The notes beneath the pieces were generated by a model. The model did no database searches. It saw only the letters and a list, made by a program, of their open reading frames with translations, and was not told where the DNA came from. Positions 25,262 through 38,064 of a stretch of 64,000 bases of DNA are shown one piece after another (position 1 is the first letter of the stretch; every line of letters begins with the position of its first letter). The position numbers were made by a program, and so were the translations under genes. Source of the stretch: Pontederia crassipes (Eukaryota; Streptophyta; Magnoliopsida; Commelinales; Pontederiaceae); contig CM060194.1 of the NCBI GenBank assembly GCA_030549335.1, positions 12,464,171 through 12,528,170 of the forward strand, written 5' to 3'.

Positions 25262-27775
25262 GGATACCATTAACTTAGAGTGGCCGAAAAAGATATACCA
25301 AAGATAGCATTTCGATCAAGGTACGATCATTATGAACTCTTAGTGATGTCTTTTGGAGTGACAAATGTCCCTACAACATTTATGGATCTCATGAATCACA
25401 TGATTAAACCGTACTTGGATCAGTTTGTCCTCGTCTTTGTAGATGGTATTTTGATTTATTTGGAGAGCCCAGAACAACACAAAGAACATATGAAGATTGT
25501 CTTGAAGATATTAAGATATCACAAGTTATATGGAGAGTTATCAAAACGAGAGTTCTAAATTGAGCAGATTATGTTTTTTGTACACAGTCTCAAACAAGGG
25601 CATTTCTATGGATCCTTCTAAAATAGAAACGATATCCAATTGGCCAAAGCTGATGCACATCACGAAAATTTGTAGTTTTCTCATATTGGCAAGTTATCAT
25701 CACAATTTCATTAAGGACTTCTCAAATATTGCATCCCCCTTGATGAACCTAACAAAGAAGGGTATGAAGTATATATTGACACAAAAATGCGAAGACAATT
25801 TTCAAAAGCTGAAGGCTAGGTTGACCGCTGCACCCGTACTTACCATTTCAAAAGGTACTATGGGTATGTAGTGTACAATAATGCTTGCAGAAGATTGGGG
25901 TGTCTGCTCATGCAACACGTAAGGTAAGGTAGTCGCATATGCATCCAGGCAGCCGAAGAAGTATAAGGTGAACTACCCAACTCAAGACCTTGAATTGGCA
26001 GCGGTAGTATTTGCATTGAATATTTGGAGACACTACCTTTATAGAGAAGAGTTTGAGGTGTTCACTAATCATAAGAGCCTCAAATACGTCTTCTCTCAGT
26101 GGGACCTCAATATGCGACAACGAAGGTGGATGGAATTCTTGAAGGACTACGAGATTTCTATTAATTATCACCCTAGTAAGGCAAACTTATAAGTGGAAGA
26201 GCTCACTAGTCTTCGTAAAGCTACGTGTGTACGAGATGGTGCAGGAGTTGAGCTTGTGGAACCCAATACCCAATAATAATGGAGCAGTACTAATAATGCA
26301 TCAGATACAATTGAATTTGGTGGACGAGATTATTAAATCCCAAGCTCAAAATCCTAAATATGCATAGATGTTAGGAAGAAGTCAAAAGGAAGTAAACGAC
26401 TTCAAGCTCTCAACAGATGGTGACATCAAATATAGAGATCGTTTGTGGATCCCAAGTGATGAAGCCCTCAAAAGAGAAATGATGGATGAATGTCATATGT
26501 ATGAATTCACGATCCATCTAGGCGACATCAAGATGTATAAGGATGTGGAAAGAAGATTCTGGTGGAATGATATGAAGAGTCACATTGCAGAATGTTTCCA
26601 AGTGTCTTGTGTGCAAACAAGTAAAGGTGAAGCACTAGAAGCCTTATGGAAAGATCACGTCTCTTACTATTCCACAGTGAAAATGGAGAGGAAATTTTCA
26701 TGAATTTCATCTTTTGTTTACCTTGTACTTAGAAGGGGAATGATATCATATGAGTAATAGTTGATCGGTTAACGAAGTCTATAAATTTTCTACCCATCAA
26801 TGAGATAATCGGTGCAGAGTCTCATGGATCTATATGTTCACGAGATTATCAAACTTCATGGCTTCATCACCTTCATTGTATTAGACAAGGATCCACAATT
26901 CACATCCATATTCTAGAGGAGCCTACAAAACTCTTTTGGAATGAGACTGAACTACAGCACGACATTCCATCGACAATCGAATGGTTAGATGGAGAGGACC
27001 TTTTAGATGGGTGAGGACATGGTGAGAGCTTGCACCTTTGGCTGGCAGGGCAATTGGGATGATCACCTACTGCTTGCGCCTTTAGCTGGAAGGGCAACTG
27101 GTATGGCTTCTTTTACAGTCTTGTATAGGAGACTTTGTCGATCATCTGCATGTTGGAATGAGCTAGGTGAAATAAAATTTTTAGATACTAAAGAGCTGAA
27201 GCAAACAGAAGAATGTTCAATAATAGTCGAATTAATACAAAAGAGGATGAATGCAACAAACACGACATAAGTTTTATGCTGATAAAGGTTGACATGAGCA
27301 GAACTTCAAGTTAGGTGATCGAGTGCTCTTGAATGTTTCTCCAACCGAAGGAGTGATGAGGTTCAGTAGAAAAGAAAAGCTTAGTTCGAGATATGTTGAC
27401 TCCTTTAAGGTGCTAGAGCTAATCGAAGAAGGTGCATGTAGACTATCATTGCCTCCATCTTACAAGCGAGTTCATAATATTTTTCACATTTCAATGCTCT
27501 AAAAGTATAGACATGATGATGCGAACATCATAAGATATGAAGAATCCAACCTAAAAAATTATTTGACCTATGATGAGCGACCAATCCAAATTCTAGAGAC
27601 CCAAGTTCAGTGTCACAATAACAAAAATGTAGCATTAGTCAAGGTGGCTTGGAGCCATCATCAAGGTGACAAAGGAACTTGAGTCTGAGGTGCGAAAGGA
27701 ATTTCCTACACTTTTTTGCAAGACCTTTACCTTTGACTAAATTTGAGGACAAATTTTATTTTCAGGGATTTATAA
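25262..27775 (+). pseudogene. Ty3/gypsy pol 3' half (RT, RNase H, integrase remnants)
   Basis: This is decayed retrotransposon pol. Reverse transcriptase begins mid-domain (DIPKIAFRSRYDHYELLVMS, from 25282). Its active-site motif reads FVDGILIY, where the second catalytic aspartate of the usual YxDD/FVDD box is replaced by glycine. RNase H follows (about 25870-26190, [20 protein letters not shown]). The integrase zinc-binding region is at about 26480-26640. Core remnants continue to 27265, ending in CRSSACWNELGE, and a C-terminal region with ALVKVAWSHH lies near 27632-27661. Several stops and frameshifts break the frame. The C-terminal part resembles Tekay/Del-type chromoviruses. The 5' end is missing, and a purine-rich tract leads into the LTR at 27776. 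Confidence 0.88.
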
Positions 27776-29535
27776 TGTAATGCCGAGGACATTATATTGG
27801 AAAAAAGAAGAAAGAAAGATAAAAACTAAATAGAAGAAAAAATAAGTTAGAAACAAATTAGAGAGAAGTTATTTTCAACAATAACTTTGATTTATTCCCT
27901 ATAAATATGAGACCTAAACCAACCCAATCGCCCTATTTTTTTGTACAAGCCAGCTCTAGCTTTTCTCTCCTGTTACCTCAAATTTTTTTCTCGCCTCTCA
28001 TGTACCTTTCCAATGCCGACCAATAGGAGATCAACCACAGGACATGGGCTGCAGAAATCGAGCACTTGGACCGAGAAGAACAAGCAGAGGAAGAGGAAGA
28101 AGAAGAATGAATTCGTTTCTCGGATAGAAACTTGCAAGGTATGATTTATAGAATCTTGATTTTAGGATCGAAGCATGTTGTAAGTAGTTCTGGTTAATCC
28201 GTAGTTGTAGACCATTATTATATGATGAAGCATGACATTAGTAATCATCGAAAAGATAATAAAAAAACCTCATGCGCCTTCGCGTAGTTTTCTATGTAAC
28301 ATAACCCATCCCGAGTTCACTGTAATCTGGCCCGGACCAAGTTCACGTGAACTCAGTCCGGATCCGCCATTGTCGACGACCTCCGAGCTCAGCAGCAACA
28401 AAACTCGGTCAGGGTTGATGATGACTTGGCTTGGGATATACACATGATGATATCATTTTGAGCGCACCTTTTGCTGACCGAATGACCGGACTCGGCCTTG
28501 GTATAACCCAAACTTGGCCCTAGTTTAGACATGAATTTCCCGAGAATACGTCTCTTGAACTTGCTCGGGTTTTGACAGTATGATGATTATGTTGTTTATG
28601 CCCTTTGATTAACTCTCCATGATCGTATCTTGTAGTCTTGATTAAATCTTATATGATTATGATGATTAGGACCTTAGTTTATTATGATATTTTATATGAT
28701 GACCTAAATCCTTATCGTCCTCTAAGTTCTAATAAATAAACTAAAAGTTGCAAGATAAAAGACGAAAAATGTTAAATAGATAGCTCTTATGATGATGGGC
28801 TAGCGACAGTCAGGTATGACTGACTATTCAGTTGCAAGATAAATTACGATCAGTTATGGACTAAGTTTACTAGTTATGATGATGATGTTGGGTTGAGGCA
28901 TGCCTCCCCTTGAGTTGAAACATACCCCAAGATATGTGAAAGATGAATAATAAGATGAAGAAGAAGATGAAGTATATTAATACATGAAATCTCTTTATGA
29001 TGATTTTCATCTCATTAATTGTTATTAATATGCTTACTTATCATCTTACTCTTACTCATATTTGATCATGCCTATTTCCTCCTTATATGATAATAATGTC
29101 CATATGATTCTTATCTATTATGTTGTCTTTACTTTAATTTCATATTGAGTTGTAAAACTCATAGGAAGGTTATCTCCCCTGCATTTTCATATATGTAAGA
29201 CCATGTCAGAATGATGAAGGTGACTAACGGTGATCGATTGAGCTCGTGGTGAATACACATGAGTGTCCTGAGTCTTTTATTTCATATCTTATATTGATAT
29301 ATTAGCTAAGCCTCTCAGGACTCATAAAATGTTCTTTTCTTAATCTTTGGGATAATATGATGATAATGCTCTCATTTTAGTATTATTATATGATGATTAT
29401 TTCCTGCTATTATTTCATGTTGAGTTGATCAGTCAAAGTCTTTTCTTTGGTCATATAATGTACACGTAAGAATGGTCGTAGCATTCATTGAAATGTATTC
29501 TTGCACGTGGCGGGGTGCGATTTGAGCGTGCTACA
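27776..29535 (+). mobile_element. 3' LTR of the Ty3/gypsy element
   Basis: The LTR begins TGTAATGCC directly after the polypurine-like tract that follows pol, and ends GCGTGCTACA at 29535. It is about 1.76 kb. Its distal half matches, as reverse complement, the minus-strand LTR at 52310-52995. The methyltransferase fragment starts at the very next base, so this element probably also inserted into that gene. Confidence 0.8.
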
Positions 29536-29682
29536 GAAGGTGCCAAGGATGTCCTCGGCGGGTGACCTGACGAGCTCAAGCTTACCGTCAGACCTCACAA
29601 GCTTTTGTTTGGCTTCACACCCAACATTGACTCCGAGGATGGAATGGCCTACCGCCTCTTCTAGGAAGAGCTGGTCGAGTAC
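29536..29682 (+). pseudogene. Methyltransferase pseudogene, fragment 1
   Basis: This is a piece of a plant SAM-dependent methyltransferase-like protein (the family of At3g27230 and At5g40830 as I recall it). The peptide runs KVP, then after a frameshift and stop DELKLTVRPHKLLFGFTPNI, DSEDG and EELVEY. Upstream coding sequence is absent because a gypsy LTR ends at 29535. The fragment stops at EELVEY, where the TGTTGAAAG element inserted. Two other fragments (37725-38064 and 42718-43118) continue the same protein in order and on the same strand. Confidence 0.8.
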
Positions 29683-30384
29683 TGTTGAAAGATCATGAGC
29701 TCCGTTGAGCTGCCAGATGCAGGCTCGAGGGGAAGAAGGAGAAGAGAAAGTAACAAAGTAGGAAAAAGACTACAAGATAAGAAAGTGTAATTACATATAT
29801 TGAATAAACTAAGACTACAAGATACAAACTAATATCTACTATGAGATATGATACATATATATAATTTTAATCATAAAGTGTAATTACATTAAATGTATAT
29901 AAAATATTCAAAAGTATATGAAATAAAATGAAAATAAATATAGTGAAAATAAAAATAATTTACTATAGTTAAAAAAGAAAGTGAGTTTTTTTTTCTGAAA
30001 TGCCTTATTGGTGTTTTCTTTTAAAAATTTAATATGTATATTATAATGTATTATATTAATTTAATATTTCTTCATCTCATGTTATACACTATTATTATAT
30101 TTAATAAGATGGCTAAGAGTTCACGTGACAAAAAAAAAGAAATAAATAAAAATGGTAATATTAAATTAATGTAGATTGGTTGGAAGATGAAGAGGCAAGA
30201 GAATGTGTTAATAATATTTAAAGTTTAAAATAAAAAAGGGTAAAGACTGACTATCTGTCATTAAAATAAAAAATGAGTGGAAGATGAACATGCAGTAATG
30301 GTACTCAAAGCTTAAAGATAAAATTGTCAAGTTACATTAAATTTTTTAGGAATGACATTATAAGATACGTGATGGCATCTTTTG

Positions 30385-30515
30385 CTTGATTCCCTAAGCT
30401 GCTGGTGCAGAGTCCAAGGTGCGCTACCTTAAAATGAAGCGTGATTATCACAGATATGTTGCTGAGTTTAAGACATGACATGAGCCGATCGGAAGGAGGC
30501 TGCTGAAAGCACACT
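30385..30515 (+). pseudogene. 14-3-3 protein exon fragment
   Basis: A single fragment encodes AGAESKVRYLKMKRDYHRYV, then AEFKT, a stop, and in another frame ADRKEAAESTL. This matches the conserved central part of 14-3-3 proteins around the KMKGDYxRYLAEF motif. The stop TGA and the frame change near 30475 show it is dead. It sits alone inside the TGTTGAAAG element with no other 14-3-3 exons nearby. Just downstream the 14-bp word around TGGCCGAAGT repeats about three times (30531-30572). Confidence 0.8.
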
Positions 30516-30646
30516 GTTCATCCTATAAGTCTTATGGCCGAAGTCTCATGGCCGAAGTATCATGGCCGAAGAAGACAACCAAAGCTTCTAAGCATACAGA
30601 ACTTTCGAAATGCTATAGAGTATAGAGTATATGTCAGACGAGTAAC

Positions 30647-31371
30647 ATCCCGACTTTTTTTTTCAAATTTAAAAATTAATTTTCATAATTAAAATAGATC
30701 CAAAATTTAGGAATTGTTAAAGAAATATAAAATTTGAAAAGGAATAGAAATATAGTTAGAGGATAGATCAGATAAAAAAAAGTTGAATGAGAATAGAAGT
30801 GTTATTAGATAAGGGGTAGAAAAAGAAGATTTTAATTTGATTAGGAGTCGAATTTATAATGAAATTATGAATTAAAAAATAAATTTGAATTTAACTATAA
30901 GTTTAGGATATAAAATATTTTTAATGAGAGTTAAGATAAGAGTTTTATATTCAACAAATATCTAGAAGATAAAATAATATTATTTTATTTGTAAAATTAA
31001 AAGATAAGAATAATATTTATTTAATTTTAAAATTCAGGAATAATTTATTCATGAGGGATAAAATAAAGAAAAGATACTTAGAAGAGGATTAAGGATAGTT
31101 TGTTGAATTATGACTCTAATGCGGTTGAAATTAAGAATTTTAAGGATTATTATTATTTTATTTCCAAAAAATCAAAAGATGATATTATTAATTATTTATT
31201 TAAATTCAAAAATTTGTGAAAAATAAAAGATGAATTATGGATATGAAGTATGGATAGGGGTCCTAATTAGATTATCACATAGGGGGCTTTTCCATATAAA
31301 TAGGACCCAAAGCTCACGTCAAATTTATCTTTCTCTCTTTCTCTACTTGAGTTTTTCTTTTATTTTTGAGT
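30647..31371 (+). mobile_element. Decayed gypsy-type LTR, left piece
   Basis: The stretch starts near AACATCCCGAC, is AT-rich, and has a promoter-like CCATATAAATAGGACCC near 31294. It breaks off at 31371 where the gag-only element begins. Its likely continuation is 36163 to about 37020. Its outer boundaries are approximate. Confidence 0.5.
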
Positions 31372-31633
31372 TGTTGGATCTAAATTTTAATGATATATAA
31401 AATTATATTTTGATGATACAAACTTCGAATGATTAAAGATAAAATACTGAAAAAGTTTAAAGAAAAAGAGATAACTTTATGCATTACATTTTGATTAAAT
31501 AACTGACACCTACCTTATTAGTTTTGAATGAATATTAACATCAGAGTTGTAGAGAATTCCGTTAGCTTTCCATAAACTCAAAGATCATCTAATTTGGATA
31601 ATTGTACAAAAAGTTATGCTCAAAATAGTACAG

Positions 31634-31905
31634 GGCGGTCAACCTGTCGGTCGAAGCTATGAAGGCCGATCGACCGATCTGAGATACCGGTCGACCGATC
31701 AATACATGAGCTGCCAAATTCACGTCGAGACTATACCAGTCGATAGTCCGGTCGAAGCACCGGTCGACCGATCAACTCAACGATTACAAATTAAAACTAC
31801 GAGACTGTACCGGTCGAGACTTCAATTGATAGTCCGGTCAACCGACCAGCTGCGATAACTGGAGAAATCAGCGCAATGGTCATATAGTCCGGTCAACCGG
31901 TTCAT
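31634..31905. promoter_or_regulatory. Palindrome cluster GGTCGACCG in the LTR upstream of TATA
   Basis: Words such as CGATCGACCGATC, CCGGTCGACCGATC and GGTCAACCGG are repeated at irregular spacing just upstream of the TATA box near 31987. The same cluster occurs in the other three LTRs of this family (35170-35500, 38335-38530, 41810-42015). A regulatory role is an inference from position. Confidence 0.5.
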
Positions 31906-32661
31906 TACTGAAATGAACAGTAACGGCTATATTTTGAGGAGAAAATGTAGAATTAATTCTGGATGAATTTTTCACATACCAGAGCCTATAAAAGAAGTAT
32001 CAAGGCCAAAAGCAAAAGCATCTATCCAACCATTAAAGCAATACTTTAAAAAATCAAAAGAAGATATTTTTCTTGAAGTTATTATTTTAGTTGTGCTCTT
32101 CTTTCTCTCTTCCACTCTTGTGAGCCTAGCATTGTAAATAGAGAAATATTTTGTTTAGAAAAATAGAGAGAGCTCATGTGTAAAAAAGGTAAGTTGCCTT
32201 GCCTCTCGAAGCGAAAAAAAGATGATTGCGTAAAGGGCTTTCTTCCTTACCCCATTTGGAATAAAGGAAGTGTTAGTGGAATCTCCGGCGGTCTCGAGAT
32301 CGAGAAGTCGGAGCGGGGACATAGGCCAAGGTGTGGCCGAACCTCGTCAACAACCACCTGCGTTCATTGTGTTTGATTTCTCTCACTCTCTCTCCCTCTA
32401 ACATTATGTTTATAATCTGAATTGCAAAGGTTTTAAGAATCGGTTTTGTGCTTCTGCGACAAATTTTATGAAATCAATATTTTCGATTAAACACAAATTC
32501 ACCCCCCTCCTCTTGGTGCCCTTTGGGATCCTACAATTGGTATCAGAGCAGGTTGCTCTTATTTTGATCTTTTGAATCTTCTCATTTTCATATCTAATCA
32601 TTTTAGATCTAATCATTTTTAAGATTCAATCATTTTTTTAGATTTAACAATCTTAAGAGCT

Positions 32662-34168
32662 ATGGCATCAAGTACATTTGTTTTTGCCGAAGGACAACCA
32701 ATTAGTCATCCTCCTCTTTAAAATGCATCAAACTTTGCATATGAGAAAATTCGGATTCAAACCTACATATGTTCTATTGATATAAACATATGGGATATTG
32801 TTGAAAAAGGCTATTACTTACATGAAAAATTATCTTCCGAACATGATGAAAGATAGAAAGTTTTTTCGAAATTGGATTGGAAAGAAAAGAATATTTTTTT
32901 ATTGTGCTTTGGATTCAACAGATTTTAATCGGATTTCTAGTTGTGAAAGTGCAATCAAAATTTGGAAAAAATTTATTACCATTTATGAAGGAACGAATAA
33001 AGTCAAAGAATCTAAATTGAATATTCTAAATCATCAATATGATTCTTTCAAAATGTATGATAATGAATCTATAAATGATATGGTTGCTCATTTTAATGAC
33101 ATTGTGAATGGCTTAGTCTTTTTGGGCGAGCCTAGAACTAACCTCCAAAAAGTGAAAAAGATTCTCAGGTCTCTATCCTCCCGATGGTATACAAAAAGGA
33201 CGGTGATCGAAGAAAAGGATCTGAATAAATTGGGTTTCGATGATCTTATTGATTCACTCCTAACCTATGATATCGGAATCCAAGAAGAAGAAGAATCAAA
33301 TGCCCCCAAAAAGAAGACATTGACTTTGAAAGCAAGCAAAAGTGAAGATGACATGAGTGAAGAAAAAGTAGACGAAAAGAGACTCGCTCTCTACACAAGA
33401 AAACTCGATAAGTATCTCAAATTGGTGAAAAAGAAAGAAAAGAATGTGAAGTCCACCCGAAGATCATACAAAAATCACAAAGAAGATATATTTCATAGAA
33501 GAAAGAAGAAAAGATATGAAGAGTCAAGTGAAGATGAATCGAATGAATCATCAAATTCGTTCGGTGATGATGTATATATATGCTTAATGGCACATAATGA
33601 TGAGGTATCATCCAACTCTTCTTATTGCTCTAATGTTAATAGTGATAATGATAATGAGGATGATAATATCAATTTTGAAGTGCATAAAGAATTTTTTTTC
33701 TTAATTGAAAAATATCTTACTCTTAAAAATACGAATAAAAAATTGATGGATGAACTTCATATTATAAAAGATGACATCAATATTTTGAAAAAGTAAAAAG
33801 ATGTCTGTCTAATTCATAATGAAACCTTGATGAATGATCTTCATATTATGAAAAATGAGCTTGAAAAATTAAAAGTGAAAAAGGATACATATTTTATGAA
33901 AAATGAAAATCTCAAAAATGAAATTAAAATTTTAGAAATTACACATGCACGTGAAATTATAAAACTTGCATGCTTTTTAGAAAAAGAAAAGAAGGAAAAT
34001 GTCTCTTTGAAAAATGTAGCTATTTCTCATGTAACAAAAATTAATCCTAAAAACTACTTTGGACATGAAAACTTTTATTGGAAATCCAATAATTCATATG
34101 GCAGAAAATCACATCTCAAATGTTTTACGTATGAATTTTATGGTCACTATGATATCAATGTAAAATGA
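32662..34168 (+). pseudogene. Gag-like protein of gag-only element copy 1
   Basis: An ATG at 32662 opens MASSTFVFAEGQ but meets a stop. The main frame is open from 32798 to 33796 and then 33827 to 34168. It carries the copia-type gag (UBN2-like) region around CESAIKIWKKFITIYEG and LNILNHQYDSFKM (about 32945-33060). After it come a long charged coiled-coil-like tail and a decayed zinc knuckle KCFTYEFYGHY (about 34117-34150), where the second cysteine is tyrosine. About 750 bp to the 3' LTR are noncoding. The protein would package RNA in a particle, but this copy has stops. Confidence 0.8.
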
Positions 34169-36162
34169 GAAAATCATTACAACATGACAAGATTTGAGTT
34201 CCGAAATGAACATTGACTAACAAAATAGGAACCAAACAAATTTGAGTACCAAAAGTCACTTGATTGCTTTTCAGGTGTGCCTCACATGTAAAGGACAAGA
34301 GGAAGTGAAAATGTGAAGGCACAAAGGTTATGGTAAAAGTATCATTGGTTGCATTCTTATATTTCTTATGTGATTGGAATAAAAGAAAATTAATCATAAT
34401 GATAGGGGAAGCATGTTAAAACTTCAAAACTTTATTTTGACATATAATGAATATCATTGTTGTATCAAAGTTTTATGCCATATTTTGATTCATAAATATA
34501 ATTTTGAATTTCATCAAATTGTTTTTATTTTATCATTATAAAATAGTCACCAATTTAGGGGGAGTCATATTTTCAAATCCTTATGTTGAAATGCTCTTTA
34601 CATGTCTATTATATGACAAAAGGGGGAAGAATAATTTTTTTAAAAAAAATTGATTAAGGGGGAGTTACATATGACTTCTTATATGCTTCATATACAAATT
34701 ATTCTTTTTGATGAAACAAAAGAGGGAGAAGTATAGGAGAAATATGATATAAATATCACTTTATATGAAGAGTACCTTACAATTAATATTTATGTGAATA
34801 TCTACCATTGTAAGTAAAGTTAAGGGGAGTAAAATTGTTTTTACACGTATTTTACAACTTTTTCGTAATTTATATATTTTTCATATTTCTCGGTTTATCT
34901 TTATAAAAAAGGGGGAGATTTTTTTAATCTAAGTTTTAATGACATATAAAATCATATTTTGATGATACAAAACTCGAATGATTAAAGATAAAATGTTGAA
35001 AAAGTTTAAAGAAAAAGAGATAACTTTATGCACTACACTTTGATTAAATAATTGACACTGATCTTATTAGTTTTGGATGAATATTAATTGTAGAGAATTC
35101 TATTAGCTTTTCATAAACTCCTGATCTAATTTGGATAACTGTGCAGAAAGTTATGCTCAAAATAGTGCAGGACGGTCAACCTGTCGGTCGAAACTATGAA
35201 GGCCGATCGAAACTATGAAGGTCGGTCAAGATAGTCCGGTCGACCGATCTGAGATATAGATCGACCGATCAATACATGAGCTGACAAATTCACGTCGAGA
35301 CTATACCGATCGAAAGTCCAGTTGAAGCATCGGTCGATCGATCAACTCAATGGTTACAAATCAAAACTGTGAGACTGTACTGGTCGAGACATTGGTCGAT
35401 AGTTCGGTCGATCGACCAGCTGCGGTAACTAAAGAAATCAACGCAACGGTCATATTGTCCAGTCGACCGATCCTTAAATGCGGTCGATCGGTTCATTACT
35501 GAAATGAATAGTAACGGCTATATTTTGAGGAGAAAAATGTGGAATTAATTCTGGACGAATTTTCCACATACCAGAGCCTATAAAAGGAGTGCCACAAAAG
35601 CAAAAGCATCTATCCAAGCATTGAAGCAATGCTTCAAGAAATAAAAAGAAAATCTTTTCCTTGAAGTTATCATTTTAGTTGTGCTCTTCTTTCTCTCTTC
35701 CACTCTTGTGAGCCTAGCATTGTAAAGAGAGAGAAATATTTTGTTCAGAAAAATAGAGAGAGCACAGAGGTTCTAAATCTTACCTCTTGAGCGAGAGAAA
35801 TATATTAGCTTCCTAGGTGAGAGGTTGCCTTGCCTCTCGAAGCGAAAAAAGGTGGTTGTGTAAAGGGCTTTCTTTCTTGCCCCATTTGGAACAAAGAAAG
35901 TGCTAGTGGAATCTCCGATGATCTCGAGGTCGAGAAGTCGAAGCGGGGACGTAGGCCAAGGTGTGGCCGAACCTCGTCAACAACCACCCGCGTTCATTGT
36001 GTTTGATTTCTCTCACTCTCTCTCCCTCTAACATTGTGTTTATAATCTGAATTGCAAAGATTTTAAGAATCAGTTTTGTGCTTTCGCGATGAATTTCATG
36101 AAATCGATATTTTCGGTTAAACACAAATTCACTCCCCCTCTTGGTGCCCTTTGAGATCCTAC

Positions 36163-37020
36163 TTGGGCTACATTTTCTTCTTCCTTGGTGGGCGTGCACT
36201 AGAGTTCTGACAGGCCATCCACTCTCAGATCTACCCTCTATCACAGGGCGTCAGACTTCTCTAATTAGATTATGTTGTTTTGGTATAAAAAATCTTGACC
36301 AAATTTGATGAAAAACAACTCGAGTTCTGCTTTGGCAGAAACTGGCCCGAGTTGCTCAAAACCCGGCCCGTGTTCTACGATATTTTTATGACGCATTTTT
36401 ACCAACACTGAATCCGACCAGGATTCGATGTAAAACTTGGCCCCGTTTTCATGTACGGCCCGGGTTCCGTTTAAGAGTATGAATCGATGTTTTCGAGTTT
36501 CGGTCGACAAAGCAAAGTAAGAGAAGGAGTGTTCGAGCAATTTGTTCGAAGTTTGATCGCAATGACCTGGCCCGATTTTGAAGAAACCCAACTCGGGTTT
36601 CATCAAAGAAAAGTAAGAAGAAGAAATAGGAATGACCCAGACTGAGCATATTATGCCCGACCCTGAGTTTCCATCCCGGGTTTGACCTTACCCGGCCCAA
36701 GTTCATATGATTTGTTAGAAATTATTATCTAATGATTTGATTTGATGTTAAATGACCTTTTACCCTTATTATGAATATGCTTAATTGAAGCCTTCAAAGA
36801 TAGTTAAATAGGTAAGAAGATAAAAGTTGTAACGTAGAATTTATCATGTGCACTGATTGTCAAGTTCAAAGTGAAGAAAGTTTGGGCCCATAAAGCCCTA
36901 AAGTTTTAGCGTCTGAGGTACCCATCCCTGGTCTTGGCTTAATCAACCATGATTCTAAGATACATGAAAGTGTCATCGTGTAATCCATAATAAAATGTTA
37001 AAGAGCTCACCTAGAGTCTA
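36163..37020 (+). mobile_element. Decayed gypsy-type LTR, right piece
   Basis: The sequence contains CCCGGCCCGTGTT and CCCGGCCCAAGTTC words like those in the LTR at 27776-29535 and probably continues the piece ending at 31371. It contains no coding sequence I can recognise. Its right boundary is approximate. Confidence 0.45.
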
Positions 37021-37724
37021 AAGTAAAAAATGTAGTACAACTCACTAAAGAAGAAAGAAAGAAAGAAAAAGTGAATAAACGGAGAACAAGCTCCACTCGG
37101 CGATCTCCACTGAAAGCATTTTTTGGCGAAGCAAGTCGCCGACATGAATGGATGTTAAACTCCGATCAACAGCCCAAAAGCAACTCCGTCGAGGCAACTC
37201 GATCGGCGAATGAAATGAAGAGAACACGTAGAAAAGGAAAGAACACTAGATCAACAAAAAGGAAAAAAAAATAGAGAACGAGATGAAAAATAAGAGAAAG
37301 ATGTATTTGATCTGGCACACTGATGGTCGATGAAGATGATCGAAGAAGTAAGGTTTTGATCGACCTCGGGCTCCATTATGGCTGGATGTCAATGTTGAAA
37401 GATCTTGAGCTCCGTTGAGCTACCAGATGCAGGCCGGAGGGGAAAGAGGAGAAGCGAAAGTAACAAAGTAGGAAAAAAAGAAAAGGGGAAAGCTGCAATG
37501 TTTTCATTCAATATAAAAAAGGATTACAACTGACCTAGACTCTTTTTATACTAATATCTAAACTGATAAAAAGCCTAAAACGACATTAAAACCTGATACA
37601 AACTAATAGAAGTGCTACAAATAAGAAGAAAACACCATCAACACTTCTACTACTCCTGAGGTTGAAGAATGATGACAACAACAATCACAGCAGATGAAGA
37701 ATATTGACGCGATGACTTTCAACG

Positions 37725-38064
37725 AGTACATGAGCTACGAGGTGGGGAAAGGAGTGCCAGAGTGATGACGTCTTCGCACAAAGATTGATGCTCAAGGGGT
37801 GCGAGCTGTTGCTGCATTGCCGATGCCATCCCAAGCTCCCGAAGGGATACGTCAAGCATGTGCCATTCCCAACGAGCCTCTAGATGATATCACCTGATAC
37901 AAGCATCATCTGGGATCCTTACAGCTGCAAGAACTACTCCTGTCTGGTGAACTGTAACAAGTCCAAGGAATTTATGACTACAAGAATTGCTTCGACTTGG
38001 GCGGCCGCGAGAAGGTCCGATGGTTGTTCGACGACCACGGCCTCGACTACGACATCGACGTTGT
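37725..38064 (+). pseudogene. Methyltransferase pseudogene, fragment 2
   Basis: The peptide continues from fragment 1: (E)YMSYEVGKGVPE then a stop, DDVFAQRLMLKGCELL, YVKHVPFPTSL with a stop, DTSIIWDPYSCKNYSCLVN and, after a frameshift, YDYKNCFDLGGREKVRWLFD, ending GLDYDIDV. This is the region before the SAM-binding fold in this family. It ends at GTTGT (38060-38064), which is the target duplication of the gag-only element copy 2. Confidence 0.88.

Larger units (their letters stand above)
31372..36162 (+). mobile_element. Gag-only LTR retrotransposon, copy 1
   Basis: The 5' LTR is 31372-32535 (TGTTGG...CCTACA), followed by a PBS TGGTATCAGAGC at 32538-32549. The 3' LTR is about 34920-36162, preceded by a purine tract AAAAAAGGGGGAGA. 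Each LTR has a TATA box (CCTATAAAAG near 31987 and 35578) and many GGTCGACCG-type palindromes. The interior encodes only a gag-like protein. No protease, integrase or reverse transcriptase can be read, so it would depend on an autonomous partner. A clean target duplication is not visible. Confidence 0.88.
29683..37724. mobile_element. LTR element with TGTTGAAAG termini, invaded by other elements
   Basis: A short LTR starts TGTTGAAAGATC at 29683 and recurs at 37393-37724, ending CTTTCAACG. Termini are inverted (TGTTGAAAG and CTTTCAAC). The target duplication AGTAC is at 29678-29682 and 37725-37729 if the final A of the LTR has changed to G. The left LTR is shortened. A TATA-like TATAAAAAGAGTC in the right LTR lies on the minus strand, so the element is probably minus-oriented. 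Its interior now contains a 14-3-3 fragment, a decayed gypsy LTR and a gag-only element. I see no pol of its own. Confidence 0.75.

Noticed and set aside
37393..37643. A 251-bp solo LTR ending at TCAACA (37643)
   Set aside because: The flanks show no target duplication there, while extending to CTTTCAACG at 37724 gives a duplication AGTAC shared with 29678-29682.
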